NCBI GenBank assembly: GCA_902728285.1
Contig: CACVBU010000918.1
Location: 1,011,086 to 1,075,085 of the forward strand
Direction: 5' to 3'
DNA length: 64,000 nt
Origin: Clytia hemisphaerica
Lineage: Eukaryota; Cnidaria; Hydrozoa; Leptothecata; Clytiidae
Part shown: positions 1-9,583 of the stretch, one piece after another
How the letters are laid out: every line of letters starts with the position of its first letter
Numbering within the stretch: the first letter of the stretch is position 1
The notes under the pieces: generated by a model
What the model saw: the letters and a program-made list of their open reading frames with translations, nothing else
Databases searched by the model: none
What the model was told of the DNA's origin: nothing
Made by a program: the position numbers and the translations under genes

Positions 1-785
1 TGTAACAATATTTCGACCCCTTACATGTCTTTTTCAAATTCAATTATGAAGTCTTATACATACATTCATAGGGTGTGCTAAATTATAATCGGGCTATTTA
101 TTTTTCTGAGGGTTTAGCAACGTGCAAACTTATTCTTGATCACAGAAAGATTCCGAAAAATATTTACAAACTCATAATTGAAATTATTTACAAATTGATA
201 AAATCAATATTAATGAACGAAAGTCGCATTCTTTTTCACCATTTCACAAATTCATAATCTCAAAATATCATAGTTTTTCGGAAAAAATACACAAAACTTT
301 GTACAGGCTAAATTAAATATATTGTGAGGAAAATACTTAAAGAAACTTAAAGAGAGGATTTTTCGTCTCAAAACTCAGCGAATTTCTACAAAATTTTAAG
401 AAGTAGAGCTATTTTGTTGCGTGTGTTGTTTGTCGTCCGATAAGTTCTGTCCGACACGAAAGGATTTTTTTCGCTACTATTTAATACATAGGTCTGATCA
501 TGATTGGAACTTCTTTAAGGCTGACATCATTGACAAAACTCTCCCACTCTACACGTTTTTTTTTATAAGAACGTCAAAAATTTTCGAAGCCTTCGGATGT
601 TCTTAGTTTTTTGGATTTGAAGCCTAAAAATGTTCTTAAAATGTTCTTATTTTCAGTATTTTTTGAGCATTTTGATGTAATTTCTTAAGAAAATGCATGT
701 TTTTAAGTCTCCAAAGCCTTAGAATGTTCTTAAAATGTTCTTAAGTTTTTGGGCCTCGAAGCCTTATGTTCTTATATAGTTTGTT
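1..785. other. AT-rich stretch without a recognised gene
   Basis: No coding region can be supported here. The part from about 600 to 770 repeats the phrase ATGTTCTTAAAATGTTCTTA several times. A related phrase occurs near 33,243, so this is probably dispersed repeat sequence. The small open frames have no recognisable features. Confidence 0.5.
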
Positions 786-789
786 CTTA

Positions 790-1651
790 TAAAAAACAAA
801 CGTGTATCTTATCTTTCCAATGCAGAAACATAGTTCCACAGCCTGTGTACCAAAATCCGCTATTAAAAAACTATGCGCATTTTAAAGCTGTCGAACTATC
901 ATTCTCCTCGTCAACCGTGGAAAAAGGAACGTTGGTTCCATCGAAAGACTTTATTCCTTTTCTTATTGTTTCATTGTAATAAATATGATATAAATCGGTT
1001 TCATTGCCAACTTTGAAAGAATCGTGAATTGAAATCGCTGTTGTGTTACCCCAAACAAGAAATTGGTATTCTTTGGAGGAACTCATTTCATGGATAAGTT
1101 CGTTACCATGCCAGAACTCATTGTTTACGTCACCGAAGCCAGCTTTGTAGGTTATCCAATCTCTGTCAAAAGTTATTTTGAACTGATTTGTACGGCGATA
1201 AAAGACAAGCCAACAACCGCCCTCATTTCCATATTACATCTTACTTCTTTGTTCATCCGCCCCATCCAGTTGATTGTATACACGTCCAACACCCTTCCTC
1301 CTAAATTGTGCCATTCTTTTCAATCTATGGAGTATTTGCTGCTTCATCGTCGACAAAATAATAATTTTTTTTGTTAGTGGAAACCAGATCCTCCTTAACG
1401 TAAGCTGTATCATAGAACTGACATTGAAACTGGTTTCCACTCTTTTTTTGAATTGTGTAAGAGCGACACTGATTCCATGTTGCACAAACGCTAACACATT
1501 GTTGATGATATTTAGTTTCCATCTTTCGTAAGGGTGTCAAAGAAGGGTTGCCATGGTTTGAAACCAGATGATAAAGCACTGCATCTATGCAATTAAAAAT
1601 TGCAACCGTTAAAAAAAGAACAATAAACAACTTCCCATGATATGTTGCCAT
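790..1651 (-). pseudogene. PAN/apple + fibrinogen-related secreted protein, decayed
   Basis: On the minus strand a start at 1651 opens a hydrophobic signal peptide (MATYHGKLFIVLFLTVAIF, then NCIDA) followed by a PAN/apple-like stretch with four cysteines (QQCVSVC, NQCRSY, FQCQFY). Downstream, from about 1290 to 790, the sequence reads as a fibrinogen C-terminal domain: VYTIN, RCNME, GGCWLVFYRR, DWITYKAGFGD and EFWHGNELIHEM follow the family pattern. Three breaks separate these parts. The PAN frame stops near 1325. A one-base shift lies near 1226-1231, between RCNME and the GGCW segment. An in-frame TAG at 871-873 is followed in the same frame by SGFWYTGCG, which matches the family's WWY..C segment. 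Domain order and secretion signal fit the fibrinogen-related lectins of invertebrate immunity. The breaks could be real decay, unrecognised introns or assembly error; decay is the simplest reading. Confidence 0.7.
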
Positions 1652-2525
1652 GTTTAGTTGCTTCTGTGCTTCTCTCCTCTTGACTATTTTTGTTTGTTTT
1701 ATCGGTGAAAAAAGGAACAATTTTGTAACGTTATCCTTTCAGATTCAACCTGCATAGTCTCCTAGACTTGTACTTGTTGAAATTTAATTTTGAAATTTGT
1801 AGATTCTTGTGAAAATGTTTTCATTTTTGGATCAATAATTGTTTGTTCTGAGTTATGATATTTTCTCTTTTTAATATTATTAACATATTAATTTCATTTA
1901 GTTTTTCATTCCGACATTTATTCAACCCTTTCAACCAATAAAAATCGGTTATCCTTGCTCTTTGCTTTGCTTATCTTATTTGTACAAACAAGTCGTGAAA
2001 ACATCGGTTCAAATGCAATACTTTGACTAATGTTTTACCTTTGAAAATATTTGCCGCATTTCGATTGTAAATAATTCATAAATATGTTACCAGTTGATTT
2101 TCTCTTATTCGATCAAAAAGGTGCCAAAGATTGTATTCGAATTAAAGAAAAAATTTAACCTAGTTAAAGTTAGTATTTATATACGGTGAACCAATGATTT
2201 AGCTCGAAATAAAGGAAGAAGGCAACCAGGTTTTATGTGTGTTTGATCTTTAAATTTTTTATCGAAAGTCTTCATCAAATTTTGCCTTGGCGGTAAATTC
2301 AAATATGATTTGATTGTTTAATATTCTTTTTTAGACCTTGTTGTTCTTTAAATAGCATATTTATTATTTCTTAATAAGAAATTATTTGACATTGCGTAGG
2401 CTTTGAAATTTGTTTGGTTTCCCCGACTTCAAATCAAGAGTTAGTAGAGCTAGATGGCATGGATACTAATTTCTAAAAATAAAGATTATTGCTGCGAGCT
2501 CTGTGGACTGTTAGTGAATTCATTA
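1652..2525. other. Intergenic AT-rich sequence
   Basis: No gene is seen. Around 2105-2230 the words TTATTCGAT and CCAATGATTTAGCTCGAA resemble sequence near 27,770-27,870, so this is likely a decayed dispersed repeat. Confidence 0.4.
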
Positions 2526-2670
2526 TGCTAGGAGTGGGCTATACAGTGTGATTTTTCAAAAAATGTCAAACTAAATTTTTTTGAGCTTTAAATTATAAGT
2601 GTAGACAGGATCAAATAGAATTTTTGAACAAAAATGAAGAAAAAAATGTGGGAAGCCTTTTTGTAGACTA
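2526..2670. repeat. Inverted-repeat arm flanking the DIRS region (left)
   Basis: This stretch (TAGGAGTGGGCTATACAGTG onward) is a diverged reverse complement of about 8560-8712. Shared words include GGATCAAA/TTTGATCC, AATTTAGTTTGACAT and TGTATAGC.CACTCCTA. The two arms bracket the DIRS element, so it may have inserted inside an older inverted-repeat element. Confidence 0.5.
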
Positions 2671-2686
2671 AGGTTTGTGCCCTCAA

Positions 2687-2818
2687 ATTAGAGAATTACA
2701 TAAAGGCGCGAAGCGCCTGAATTGTAATTCCGATTTTATGAATAAAATCGGAGGAGATGTAATATTGGTTACTTCCAACCTAACCGCGAGAATGACTGGA
2801 ACCTAGTCTAACGACTTT
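2687..2818. repeat. Isolated DIRS terminal segment with hairpins
   Basis: The block holds two perfect small hairpins: GGCGC-GAA-GCGCC, and CCGATTTTAT-GA-ATAAAATCGG. It then runs into a diverged direct copy of the DIRS terminal repeat (GATGTAATATTGGTTACTTC, GGAACCTAGTCTAACGACTT). Its first part is the reverse complement of 3200-3280, so the two face each other across about 370 bp. This could be part of the element's own complex 3' end or the relic of a second insertion. Confidence 0.6.
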
Positions 2819-3186
2819 AATGAACATCTAAAGTATTATGTGGTTCAGAATGTTTTTAAAAGTTTCAACTACAAAAGAAACGCCATTAACCTCCTTTGGA
2901 CTTCAAAAATTAAGTTAATTTCAATGGAAGGGAAACTCCACCTGAATTTTTTTGTTTCGGAGGTTTTCGAAATGGTACGATTTCAGTATTCCTTTGTTAT
3001 ATTTATCCTTAACACTAGGTTTGGGAAAAAAGGAAAGAATTGACAAAAAGTAAATTAATGTGATGTTGTTTGTCTTTCACAGTTTCAACAATGCACTTGC
3101 GGTGAATAAAGTCTTCCGTGTCGACAGATCACCCTGAAGAAAAAGAAATAAAACAATCCGTAAAATAGTTGCAACAATTGATCGGG

Positions 3187-3388
3187 CGGGAGGGTGGACA
3201 ATATTACATCTCCTCCGATTTTATTCATAAAATGGGAATTACAATTCAGGCGCTTCGCGCCTTTATGTAATTCTCTAATTTTATTTCATAAAATCTCCGT
3301 CGATGTAATATTGGTTACTTCCAACCTAACCGACTCGGTACGACTGGAACCTAGTCTAACGACTTAGGACCTAGTCTAACGACCTCTG
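3187..3388. repeat. DIRS element terminus, left (3' of its genes)
   Basis: From 3279 to 3388 the sequence is the near-perfect reverse complement of 7543-7650, forming the roughly 110-bp inverted terminal repeat of the DIRS element. It contains two direct copies of a CCTAGTCTAACGAC motif and an ATTTTAT-TTC-ATAAAAT hairpin. The outer 3187-3278 part has no partner at the right end, but matches 2687-2770 in inverted orientation. Asymmetric inverted termini and complementary regions are typical of DIRS elements, which circularise and integrate with a tyrosine recombinase rather than an integrase. Confidence 0.75.
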
Positions 3389-3389
3389 T

Positions 3390-6300
3390 TCAAAGCCTTT
3401 TACCCGATCTTTTACTCAACACTCTACGCTGGAAAGTTTCCTCAGCAGTAATTATAGGCTTATTATAAAATCTTTGCCATGTTGATTCATTTGACCATGC
3501 CCCCATTTCAAGAATGTCTGAGACTGAAGCCCCAGCTAGTCCCGCATTCGAGGAAGAGGCAGAACGAGCTGAATGCCCTTTGAAAATTGCTGTATTAATG
3601 CCTGCTAACTTAAGAACATCTTTAATCCACCTGGAAATAGTGCTACTTGAAACCCCTTTATGAGGGTTCACATGACTTAGAAATAATTGATCAGAATTGT
3701 CCCTCCATGGTTTTGAACGTTCCCTGTAAACATTTAAAGTAGAAACTGGGCAGAGTTCTAAGTCTCCCTCAAACTTGTAGTATTTCACCTCTGGAGAACT
3801 TTTGTTAGTTTTCCAGCCTTTATGAAGTTTGTCGAATCGAAACCTGACATAAGTTGGGTACTCAGACATAAAATCCAGCTTAAGGCAATGAATAGTACAG
3901 GCCCTAGATGCTGATGTCAAGGCTAAAAGGATAACCAATTTGTAAGTGAGATCCTTATCTGAGAGATCTTCTGATCTACCCCATCTGGATTTAATATAAT
4001 CAAGTACAGTTTGGACATCCCAAGTAAAAGCATATCTTGGTTTAGGAGGCTTCTTTACAAATACTCCTTTCAATAGTTGACATACTTGTGGGTGCTGTCC
4101 TACTGGTTTTCCCTCAATGTGAGAGTGAAAAGCTGAGATAGCCGATCGATACAAATTTATAGTTCGATACTGCAGTCCAGAATCAAATAAGTGAGCTAGA
4201 AAATCCAAAACATCACTTAAAGGGCAGTGAAACGGATCAACCTGTTTCCCAGAACACCAGCTAGCAAATTTCTCCCAGGATGAGTCATAATTTGCATTCG
4301 TACCTGCTCTCCTCGAGTTGGAGATAAGATTGGCAGCTGACTCTGATATCCCTGTCTGGACAAGGGATTGCTTGAAATTTTCCAAGCCGCTAGCCTTAGA
4401 CAGTTGTTCTCTGTTAACGGATGTTTGGTCTTGTTTGAGTTCAAAAGAAGATTTGGGACTTGAGGAAGAATCAGTGGGTTTGCAACTGACAGTTGCAAAA
4501 GTTTTGGATACCATGTTTGTGATTGCCACACTGGAGCAATCAAGATCATTGTTTGGACCTGATCCCTCAAAACCTTGCTTAGGACTCTTGGCAGCAGCGA
4601 GAAAGGGGGAAAAGCGTACAATATTCGACCCAATTGGATTGACCAATTGTGTTGCAATGCATCTACTCCCTTGCTGAATGGATCTGGTCTCCATGAGAGG
4701 TAGTTTTGTAGCTGATGACAAAGCCGGGAAGCAAATAGGTCTATGGCTGGTTGGCCAAATCGGCCAACAACTTTCCTGAAGACTTGAGGGGATAGTTTCC
4801 AGTCTGATGAATCCCTGTGATTTCTGGACTCCCAGTCTGCTATTTGATTTAGAACACTCGGAAGGTACTCTGCTGTAATAGTTATGTTCTCCCTGAATAA
4901 AAATTCCCAAATCTCTTTTGAGAGATTGTTCATCATCATACTGGCAGTTCCTCCCATCTTCAGAAGGTATGACAAGGCTGTTTTGTTGTCTATTTGGAGA
5001 TGCACTGATGTCAGTCTCTCTATCTTGAAAAAGGAAAGAAGGGCTAGTTTCACAGCTATCAGCTCTAGAATGTTTATGTGGAGTTCTTTCTCCTTGGCTG
5101 ACCACCGACCTCCAGTGCGATTCCCTTTGCATACTGCTCCCCACCCTTTTTTGGAGGCATCCGTCTGAATCAGCACTTGACCTTTCTGTTGCAGAATGAG
5201 AGATTTTCCGTTGCAGTGTTTTAGATTTTCTATCCACCATCGAAGTTCCTTTCTGGCCAAACGGGTCAGTTTGATCTCCGCCTGAAAAGATTTCTTCAAT
5301 TTTAAGGCCTGGATTTGTAGTTGTTGCAGGTTTCGGAACTGCAATTTTGCTGGTAGCACTGCCTGAATGGTTGAGGCCAATAAACCCAACAGTTTTGTTA
5401 ACTCTAAAATCGATGTTACTCTTTTTCGATACATATTCTTGCATGCTTTCTGAACTTTCAGAATCTTTTCTTGTGGGAGAGACACAGTCATTCCTATTGA
5501 GTCTATTGTTAAGCCCAAGAATTCTATTACTTGACACGGTGTCAGCACAGATTTTTCCAGATTGAAAAGAAACCCCAACTGTTGCAAGAGGTAAATGACT
5601 GTGTCTCTGGCTATCAATGCCTCCTCCCTTGTACGAGCAATTATTAACATGTCGTCGATGTAAATAATTATCTGAATGTTCAGTCTGCGAAGGATACTCA
5701 TGGGTATTTTCATTATCTTGGTAAAAATTCTGGGGGCCGGTCCCAAACCAAAGCATAGGCAAACAAATTGATAAAGGCATCCCTCCCATTCGAATCGTAC
5801 ATATCGTACAGATTCCTGATGGAGAGGAACACTGAAGTAGGCATCTTTGAGGTCCAATTTCAATAGAAAGTCCCCTTGCTGTAACATGTGGGGAATCAAT
5901 TGAAGGCCTTCCATTTTGAAATGAACGTAAGGGACAAAGTTGTTTAGATCCTTCAGGTTTATGACAGGCCTTTGCCCACCTCCTTTCTTCTCCACCAGGA
6001 ATAGATTGCTCAGAAACTGGTCTGGTGAGTGAGGAACCTTTGAAATTGCATTCTTTCCCAGCATTGCTACAATTTCTGCTCTGACTAGTTCTTTTTCTTG
6101 ACTGTTCATCCTTAATTTCCGAGGTTTTTTTGCCTGGGATGGTTTGCTTAACAGTGGAATTTTGTATCCCTTTACTAAGGACAATATGTTTGGATCTTTT
6201 GTTATAACCTCCCAGTTTTTTATGAAGTATCTTAACCTTGCCGCAATGGGAAGATTTGGATTTATTTCTTGTTCTGAGAATAACTCTCGAACAAGAGGAT

Positions 6301-7448
6301 GAACTAGTTTGAGATCTTTCTCCAGAACTAGAGCAGCCTTTGGAGCAATCTTGGGGTGATATGGTGTGAAACTTACCAAATTTTCCATGTTTCTTGTGCC
6401 ATCTACTCTTCTGGTTGTAGTTATTGTTGTTGTTGAATTGGTTTGTGTTGCCACCATTTCTCTGCCATCTTGAATTTGATGAGTAATTCGAATCTCGGGT
6501 GAGGAGGACTCTTCGCCCCACAGCACTCCTCCCTTGTTGTTGATCAAAAGACTGCGAGGCTCCTGGAAATCTCGATTTACGGTGGCGCTTGTTTTTCGAG
6601 AAGGCTTCGATGGCAGTGTTCTTGGCTTTGGTCACTTCGATGATGTGTTTACGAAACTTTTTACCCATTAGCTGTGAATCATGCTTTTGTAAAAGTTCAG
6701 CTTTTTCTTTCAAGAGTTCTTTCGATTGAGAAGCTGATTGGGTAAGATTTTGCAACAAGTTAAAGCGTCTATGGTAGACTACTGTGTTACTGCTTTGACC
6801 CAACATCATCACAGTTTGCTGAATTAGCTCCTGAAGCTTCTCAGTGGAAACAGTTGCATCATCACCATCTGGTGATGTGTCTAGGGCACCTTCAATCAAC
6901 AGCCAAAGTCTTGAAAGAGGCCCCATTACGTCACGGATTTTTCCTTGGATTTTCTCAAGAACGCTATCCAGGTTGATTGCTTCGTTGGCAAGTCTGTTGT
7001 TCTTCTCTTGTTTCAACATACTCTTAGCAAAGTCGTCCAGTTTCTTGACAGTGTCAACATTGTTTGGCACTGGATTTTCAAGCAAGATGGCAGACTTTAA
7101 ATCTTTCTCAGGGATATACGTTTCAAATTGTTCATTTACGTATTCAGCCAAACTTTTAGGAAGTTCGTATTTATTCTTTTCTTCTTCGGGGACAACCTTG
7201 AACCTTTCTGGTGCCCTTCCTTCAACAGATGAGACATCCTCCGAGTCTGATGAGGAACTAGATGAAGAGCTGCACGAGGAGCTGGAGCTTGAAGATAATC
7301 TTCTTCTCTTATGTTTTCGTTTCTTGGCAGACGACTTTTTCGACTTCTTTCTTTTATTTCGGTCGATTTCTCCGGAAATTTCCCCTCTTTCAGTGTCTGA
7401 GGGTTGTACTATTTCCATTGGGTTTGTATTTTCTTGGTCGTCAGCCAT
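3390..7448 (-). CDS. DIRS retrotransposon long frame: Gag-like N-terminus and tyrosine recombinase C-terminus
   Basis: One uninterrupted 1352-codon frame. Residues 1-310 look Gag-like: an acidic start, a Lys/Arg-rich block, a serine run (about 51-67) and a charged helical region. The last 260 residues form a tyrosine recombinase with a catalytic Arg near residue 1182 (TSASRAC), HSAR near 1292 and Tyr near 1326 (RFYNKP). This enzyme class integrates DIRS circles without a target duplication. The middle, about 310-1000, has no recognisable domain and overlaps the RT/RNase H frame read one register over. It is probably not made as protein in this frame, or only as a by-product. The start lies just inside the right inverted terminus. 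The intact frame suggests a recent or still mobile copy. It is not known whether Gag and recombinase are made as one protein or from separate starts. Confidence 0.85.
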   Translation of the reverse strand: MADDQENTNPMEIVQPSDTERGEISGEIDRNKRKKSKKSSAKKRKHKRRRLSSSSSSSCSSSSSSSSDSEDVSSVEGRAPERFKVVPEEEKNKYELPKSLAEYVNEQFETYIPEKDLKSAILLENPVPNNVDTVKKLDDFAKSMLKQEKNNRLANEAINLDSVLEKIQGKIRDVMGPLSRLWLLIEGALDTSPDGDDATVSTEKLQELIQQTVMMLGQSSNTVVYHRRFNLLQNLTQSASQSKELLKEKAELLQKHDSQLMGKKFRKHIIEVTKAKNTAIEAFSKNKRHRKSRFPGASQSFDQQQGRSAVGRRVLLTRDSNYSSNSRWQRNGGNTNQFNNNNNYNQKSRWHKKHGKFGKFHTISPQDCSKGCSSSGERSQTSSSSCSRVILRTRNKSKSSHCGKVKILHKKLGGYNKRSKHIVLSKGIQNSTVKQTIPGKKTSEIKDEQSRKRTSQSRNCSNAGKECNFKGSSLTRPVSEQSIPGGEERRWAKACHKPEGSKQLCPLRSFQNGRPSIDSPHVTARGLSIEIGPQRCLLQCSSPSGICTICTIRMGGMPLSICLPMLWFGTGPQNFYQDNENTHEYPSQTEHSDNYLHRRHVNNCSYKGGGIDSQRHSHLPLATVGVSFQSGKICADTVSSNRILGLNNRLNRNDCVSPTRKDSESSESMQEYVSKKSNIDFRVNKTVGFIGLNHSGSATSKIAVPKPATTTNPGLKIEEIFSGGDQTDPFGQKGTSMVDRKSKTLQRKISHSATERSSADSDGCLQKRVGSSMQRESHWRSVVSQGERTPHKHSRADSCETSPSFLFQDRETDISASPNRQQNSLVIPSEDGRNCQYDDEQSLKRDLGIFIQGEHNYYSRVPSECSKSNSRLGVQKSQGFIRLETIPSSLQESCWPIWPTSHRPICFPALSSATKLPLMETRSIQQGSRCIATQLVNPIGSNIVRFSPFLAAAKSPKQGFEGSGPNNDLDCSSVAITNMVSKTFATVSCKPTDSSSSPKSSFELKQDQTSVNREQLSKASGLENFKQSLVQTGISESAANLISNSRRAGTNANYDSSWEKFASWCSGKQVDPFHCPLSDVLDFLAHLFDSGLQYRTINLYRSAISAFHSHIEGKPVGQHPQVCQLLKGVFVKKPPKPRYAFTWDVQTVLDYIKSRWGRSEDLSDKDLTYKLVILLALTSASRACTIHCLKLDFMSEYPTYVRFRFDKLHKGWKTNKSSPEVKYYKFEGDLELCPVSTLNVYRERSKPWRDNSDQLFLSHVNPHKGVSSSTISRWIKDVLKLAGINTAIFKGHSARSASSSNAGLAGASVSDILEMGAWSNESTWQRFYNKPIITAEETFQRRVLSKRSGKRL
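4217..6547 (-). CDS. DIRS retrotransposon reverse transcriptase / RNase H
   Basis: This 776-codon frame lies wholly inside the longer Gag/recombinase frame, in another register. It contains the reverse transcriptase blocks SNLFLVEKKGGGQRPVINLK, LKLDLKDAYFSVPLH, CFGLGPAP and the catalytic YIDD near residue 296. An RNase H follows, with QTDASKKGWGAV, ILELIAVKLAL, LQIDNKTALSYL and IADWESRN. The C-terminal part (GQPAIDLFASR...YLSWRPDP, YAFPPF, LIAPVW) is the extension usual in DIRS polymerases. It copies the element RNA for the circular intermediate. No stop or frameshift is seen. The annotated Met is internal to the overlap, so translation may begin upstream by frameshift or reinitiation. Confidence 0.9.
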   Translation of the reverse strand: MINNKGGVLWGEESSSPEIRITHQIQDGREMVATQTNSTTTITTTRRVDGTRNMENLVSFTPYHPKIAPKAALVLEKDLKLVHPLVRELFSEQEINPNLPIAARLRYFIKNWEVITKDPNILSLVKGYKIPLLSKPSQAKKPRKLRMNSQEKELVRAEIVAMLGKNAISKVPHSPDQFLSNLFLVEKKGGGQRPVINLKDLNNFVPYVHFKMEGLQLIPHMLQQGDFLLKLDLKDAYFSVPLHQESVRYVRFEWEGCLYQFVCLCFGLGPAPRIFTKIMKIPMSILRRLNIQIIIYIDDMLIIARTREEALIARDTVIYLLQQLGFLFNLEKSVLTPCQVIEFLGLTIDSIGMTVSLPQEKILKVQKACKNMYRKRVTSILELTKLLGLLASTIQAVLPAKLQFRNLQQLQIQALKLKKSFQAEIKLTRLARKELRWWIENLKHCNGKSLILQQKGQVLIQTDASKKGWGAVCKGNRTGGRWSAKEKELHINILELIAVKLALLSFFKIERLTSVHLQIDNKTALSYLLKMGGTASMMMNNLSKEIWEFLFRENITITAEYLPSVLNQIADWESRNHRDSSDWKLSPQVFRKVVGRFGQPAIDLFASRLCHQLQNYLSWRPDPFSKGVDALQHNWSIQLGRILYAFPPFSLLPRVLSKVLRDQVQTMILIAPVWQSQTWYPKLLQLSVANPLILPQVPNLLLNSNKTKHPLTENNCLRLAAWKISSNPLSRQGYQSQLPILSPTRGEQVRMQIMTHPGRNLLAGVLGNRLIRFTAL

Positions 7449-7542
7449 TTATTGAAAAGATACAACAGGATTCAGAAAATGTTTAAAAAGATTGTAAATT
7501 TTCTGAAGAAAGGTCCTGTCGCTTCGCGATCTAAATTGAAAG

Positions 7543-7650
7543 AGGTCGTTAGACTAGGTCCTAAGTCGTTAGACTAGGTTCCAGTCGTACCGAGTCGGTT
7601 AGGTTGGAAGTAACCAATATTACATCGACGGAGATTTTATGAAATAAAAT
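7543..7650. repeat. DIRS element terminus, right (5' of its genes)
   Basis: Reverse complement of 3279-3388. It has two direct GTCGTTAGACTAGGT motifs and ends in the GATTTTATGAAATAAAAT hairpin. It lies about 95 bp upstream of the long frame's start and presumably carries the element's promoter. Confidence 0.75.
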
Positions 7651-9583
7651 CAATCTTTTTCCATCTACCCAACTACCCAGGGACAGAAATAAAGTATATC
7701 AAAACATTTATTCGAGAAATATAATGCTTTACGCAGGCAAAAAAGAGGAAGGCTTGACTTTAAAGGCGAGAAAACATTCTTTCCTGCTTAAATTTGGCAC
7801 ATTACCTCTTCAGGTGAAGATTTGTCAGTGTAAATTTTGAAATCTTAAAAATTTTATTTTTCCTACCTAGAGGGAGTGACTTCTCGTCCTAAATATATTG
7901 GAAAACTTGACAACCAATTTATTTCTATGATCTTGAACAACAGAAAATCCATCAAAATTTATGTTTGTGAATTATAAGCACTTCTTTTATATCTGAAATA
8001 ATGTAAATTCTCGTAGATAAAAACACTTTCCTTAATTTAGCACTACCTCAGTGAAGTTCAGAAGACGTAAAAAGGGATCTGAAAGCGGAAAATTGAAATT
8101 TTTACATGAATTTCGACTCTGAAAGGCTTCAAAACTGTTGGATCAAGAATACCAATTTCTAGAGGGAATTTCAATTGAATTACACGATTTATGAATAGCC
8201 CGTCTATATTTCCCCTTTTTTTACGGACATCGAAACAATTATTTACGAAATAACGTATTACTTTGGGAAATATTCTCAGGATTCGTCAAGATAGATAACT
8301 GAGGGTAGGTATGCAAAACTTTAGGGCAAAAATATCATTCCAAAGTTTTCTAGAGCTACCCAGTCCTTTTTGCCCTTTTTGGGGTTTGGCTAGCCCTAAA
8401 ACGTCCGATAATGAAATTTTTTAAATAATACTGACAAAATGTTATTATTGTTATTCAAGGAGGACTTGTACCAAATTGCAGCAAAATTGAATGATTTTTA
8501 AGGTTTCCAGGTTAAATTGGGGATTTTTTGTCATACTTTATATGAGTCTAATAGGGGGCAAGAAAAGGGGCTCCCACATTTTGTATATTTAAAATAACTC
8601 AACAATTATTTTTGATCCTGCCTAGATATGCCATACGGAGCTAAAGAAAATTTAGTTTGACATGATTTGACGAAAAAAATGAAAATGACCCTGTATAGCT
8701 CACTCCTAATAAATTATGCACATATTTACTAATACACTGTTTTGTATGAACCTCAACGAATTGATGCCTTCATGTCGTGTCGAGAAAAGACAAGCTGTTT
8801 ACCAGCATTTACTTATCTAATATTCTTATAGCGGGTTAGTGGCTGTTCACGCTAGAATGGTAAAGAGCGGGTTAATTCTCTAGATAAAAATTGCATTTGA
8901 TCTCTGATGTGCAACGTCCCCAGTCGGGTTCAACTGCTGTACCCGTAAACAACAAAAATTTACAGTTTCACCCTACACCACCCCCAAAAACATAATCTTG
9001 GGTTCAGACCTCCTGCTGCAAAATCTGTTGTGTGGTTAGGCGAAATTCTGTAATCCAAATCTTCCAGATGTTGAAATTTGTTCCGCCCTTTATAGCTTAA
9101 GCGTGTCGGAAGAAAATTTCTACATCAGGTGACATACGTACCATCCACCGCCCAATGCGGCAACCGTATCAGTGATACACACCTCCATAGCGTCAGCCTG
9201 GGTTTCATCATCATCATCATTGCTCGACCGCAGTCGAGACGAGCCTGGGTTTAGGTCCCAGGCAAAAATTAGGTCCCCCCCCCCTGAGTTTTAAGTCCCC
9301 CAAAGATTTATGAAATTTTTGTTAGCCCCCAGGAATTCTGACCTAGGGTCAGAATTCAAAAGATTGATCAGGTGTAAAAGGTTTTTTCAATTTAAATTGC
9401 ATAGGTCCCCCCAAAAAAGTGGTGTCCTTCCAGCCCCCTCCTTTTTTGGGAAAAATTTAGAGTGTAACCCCCCCCAACCAGCAAGCGGGGGGTGGGGGGC
9501 TGACGCTATGGACCTCCCTCTCCCGCTTTCAATTTGTACACATAATATATAACGAAATCCATTTCATTTTCTTTAAAATTTAG
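7651..9583. other. Repeat-rich sequence upstream of the first visible dynein exon
   Basis: No exon could be supported. The segment 8560-8712 is the right arm of the inverted repeat paired with 2526-2670. Around 9200-9500 there are CATCATCAT, C-runs and G-runs, and a GACCGCAGTCGAGACGA motif that matches the tail of the SINE seen at 15.6 kb. This may be intron of the dynein gene or intergenic sequence. Confidence 0.4.

Noticed and set aside
4318-7455. Several plus-strand open frames across the DIRS element
   Set aside because: They are antisense shadows of the RT and Gag/recombinase frames and carry no domain of their own.
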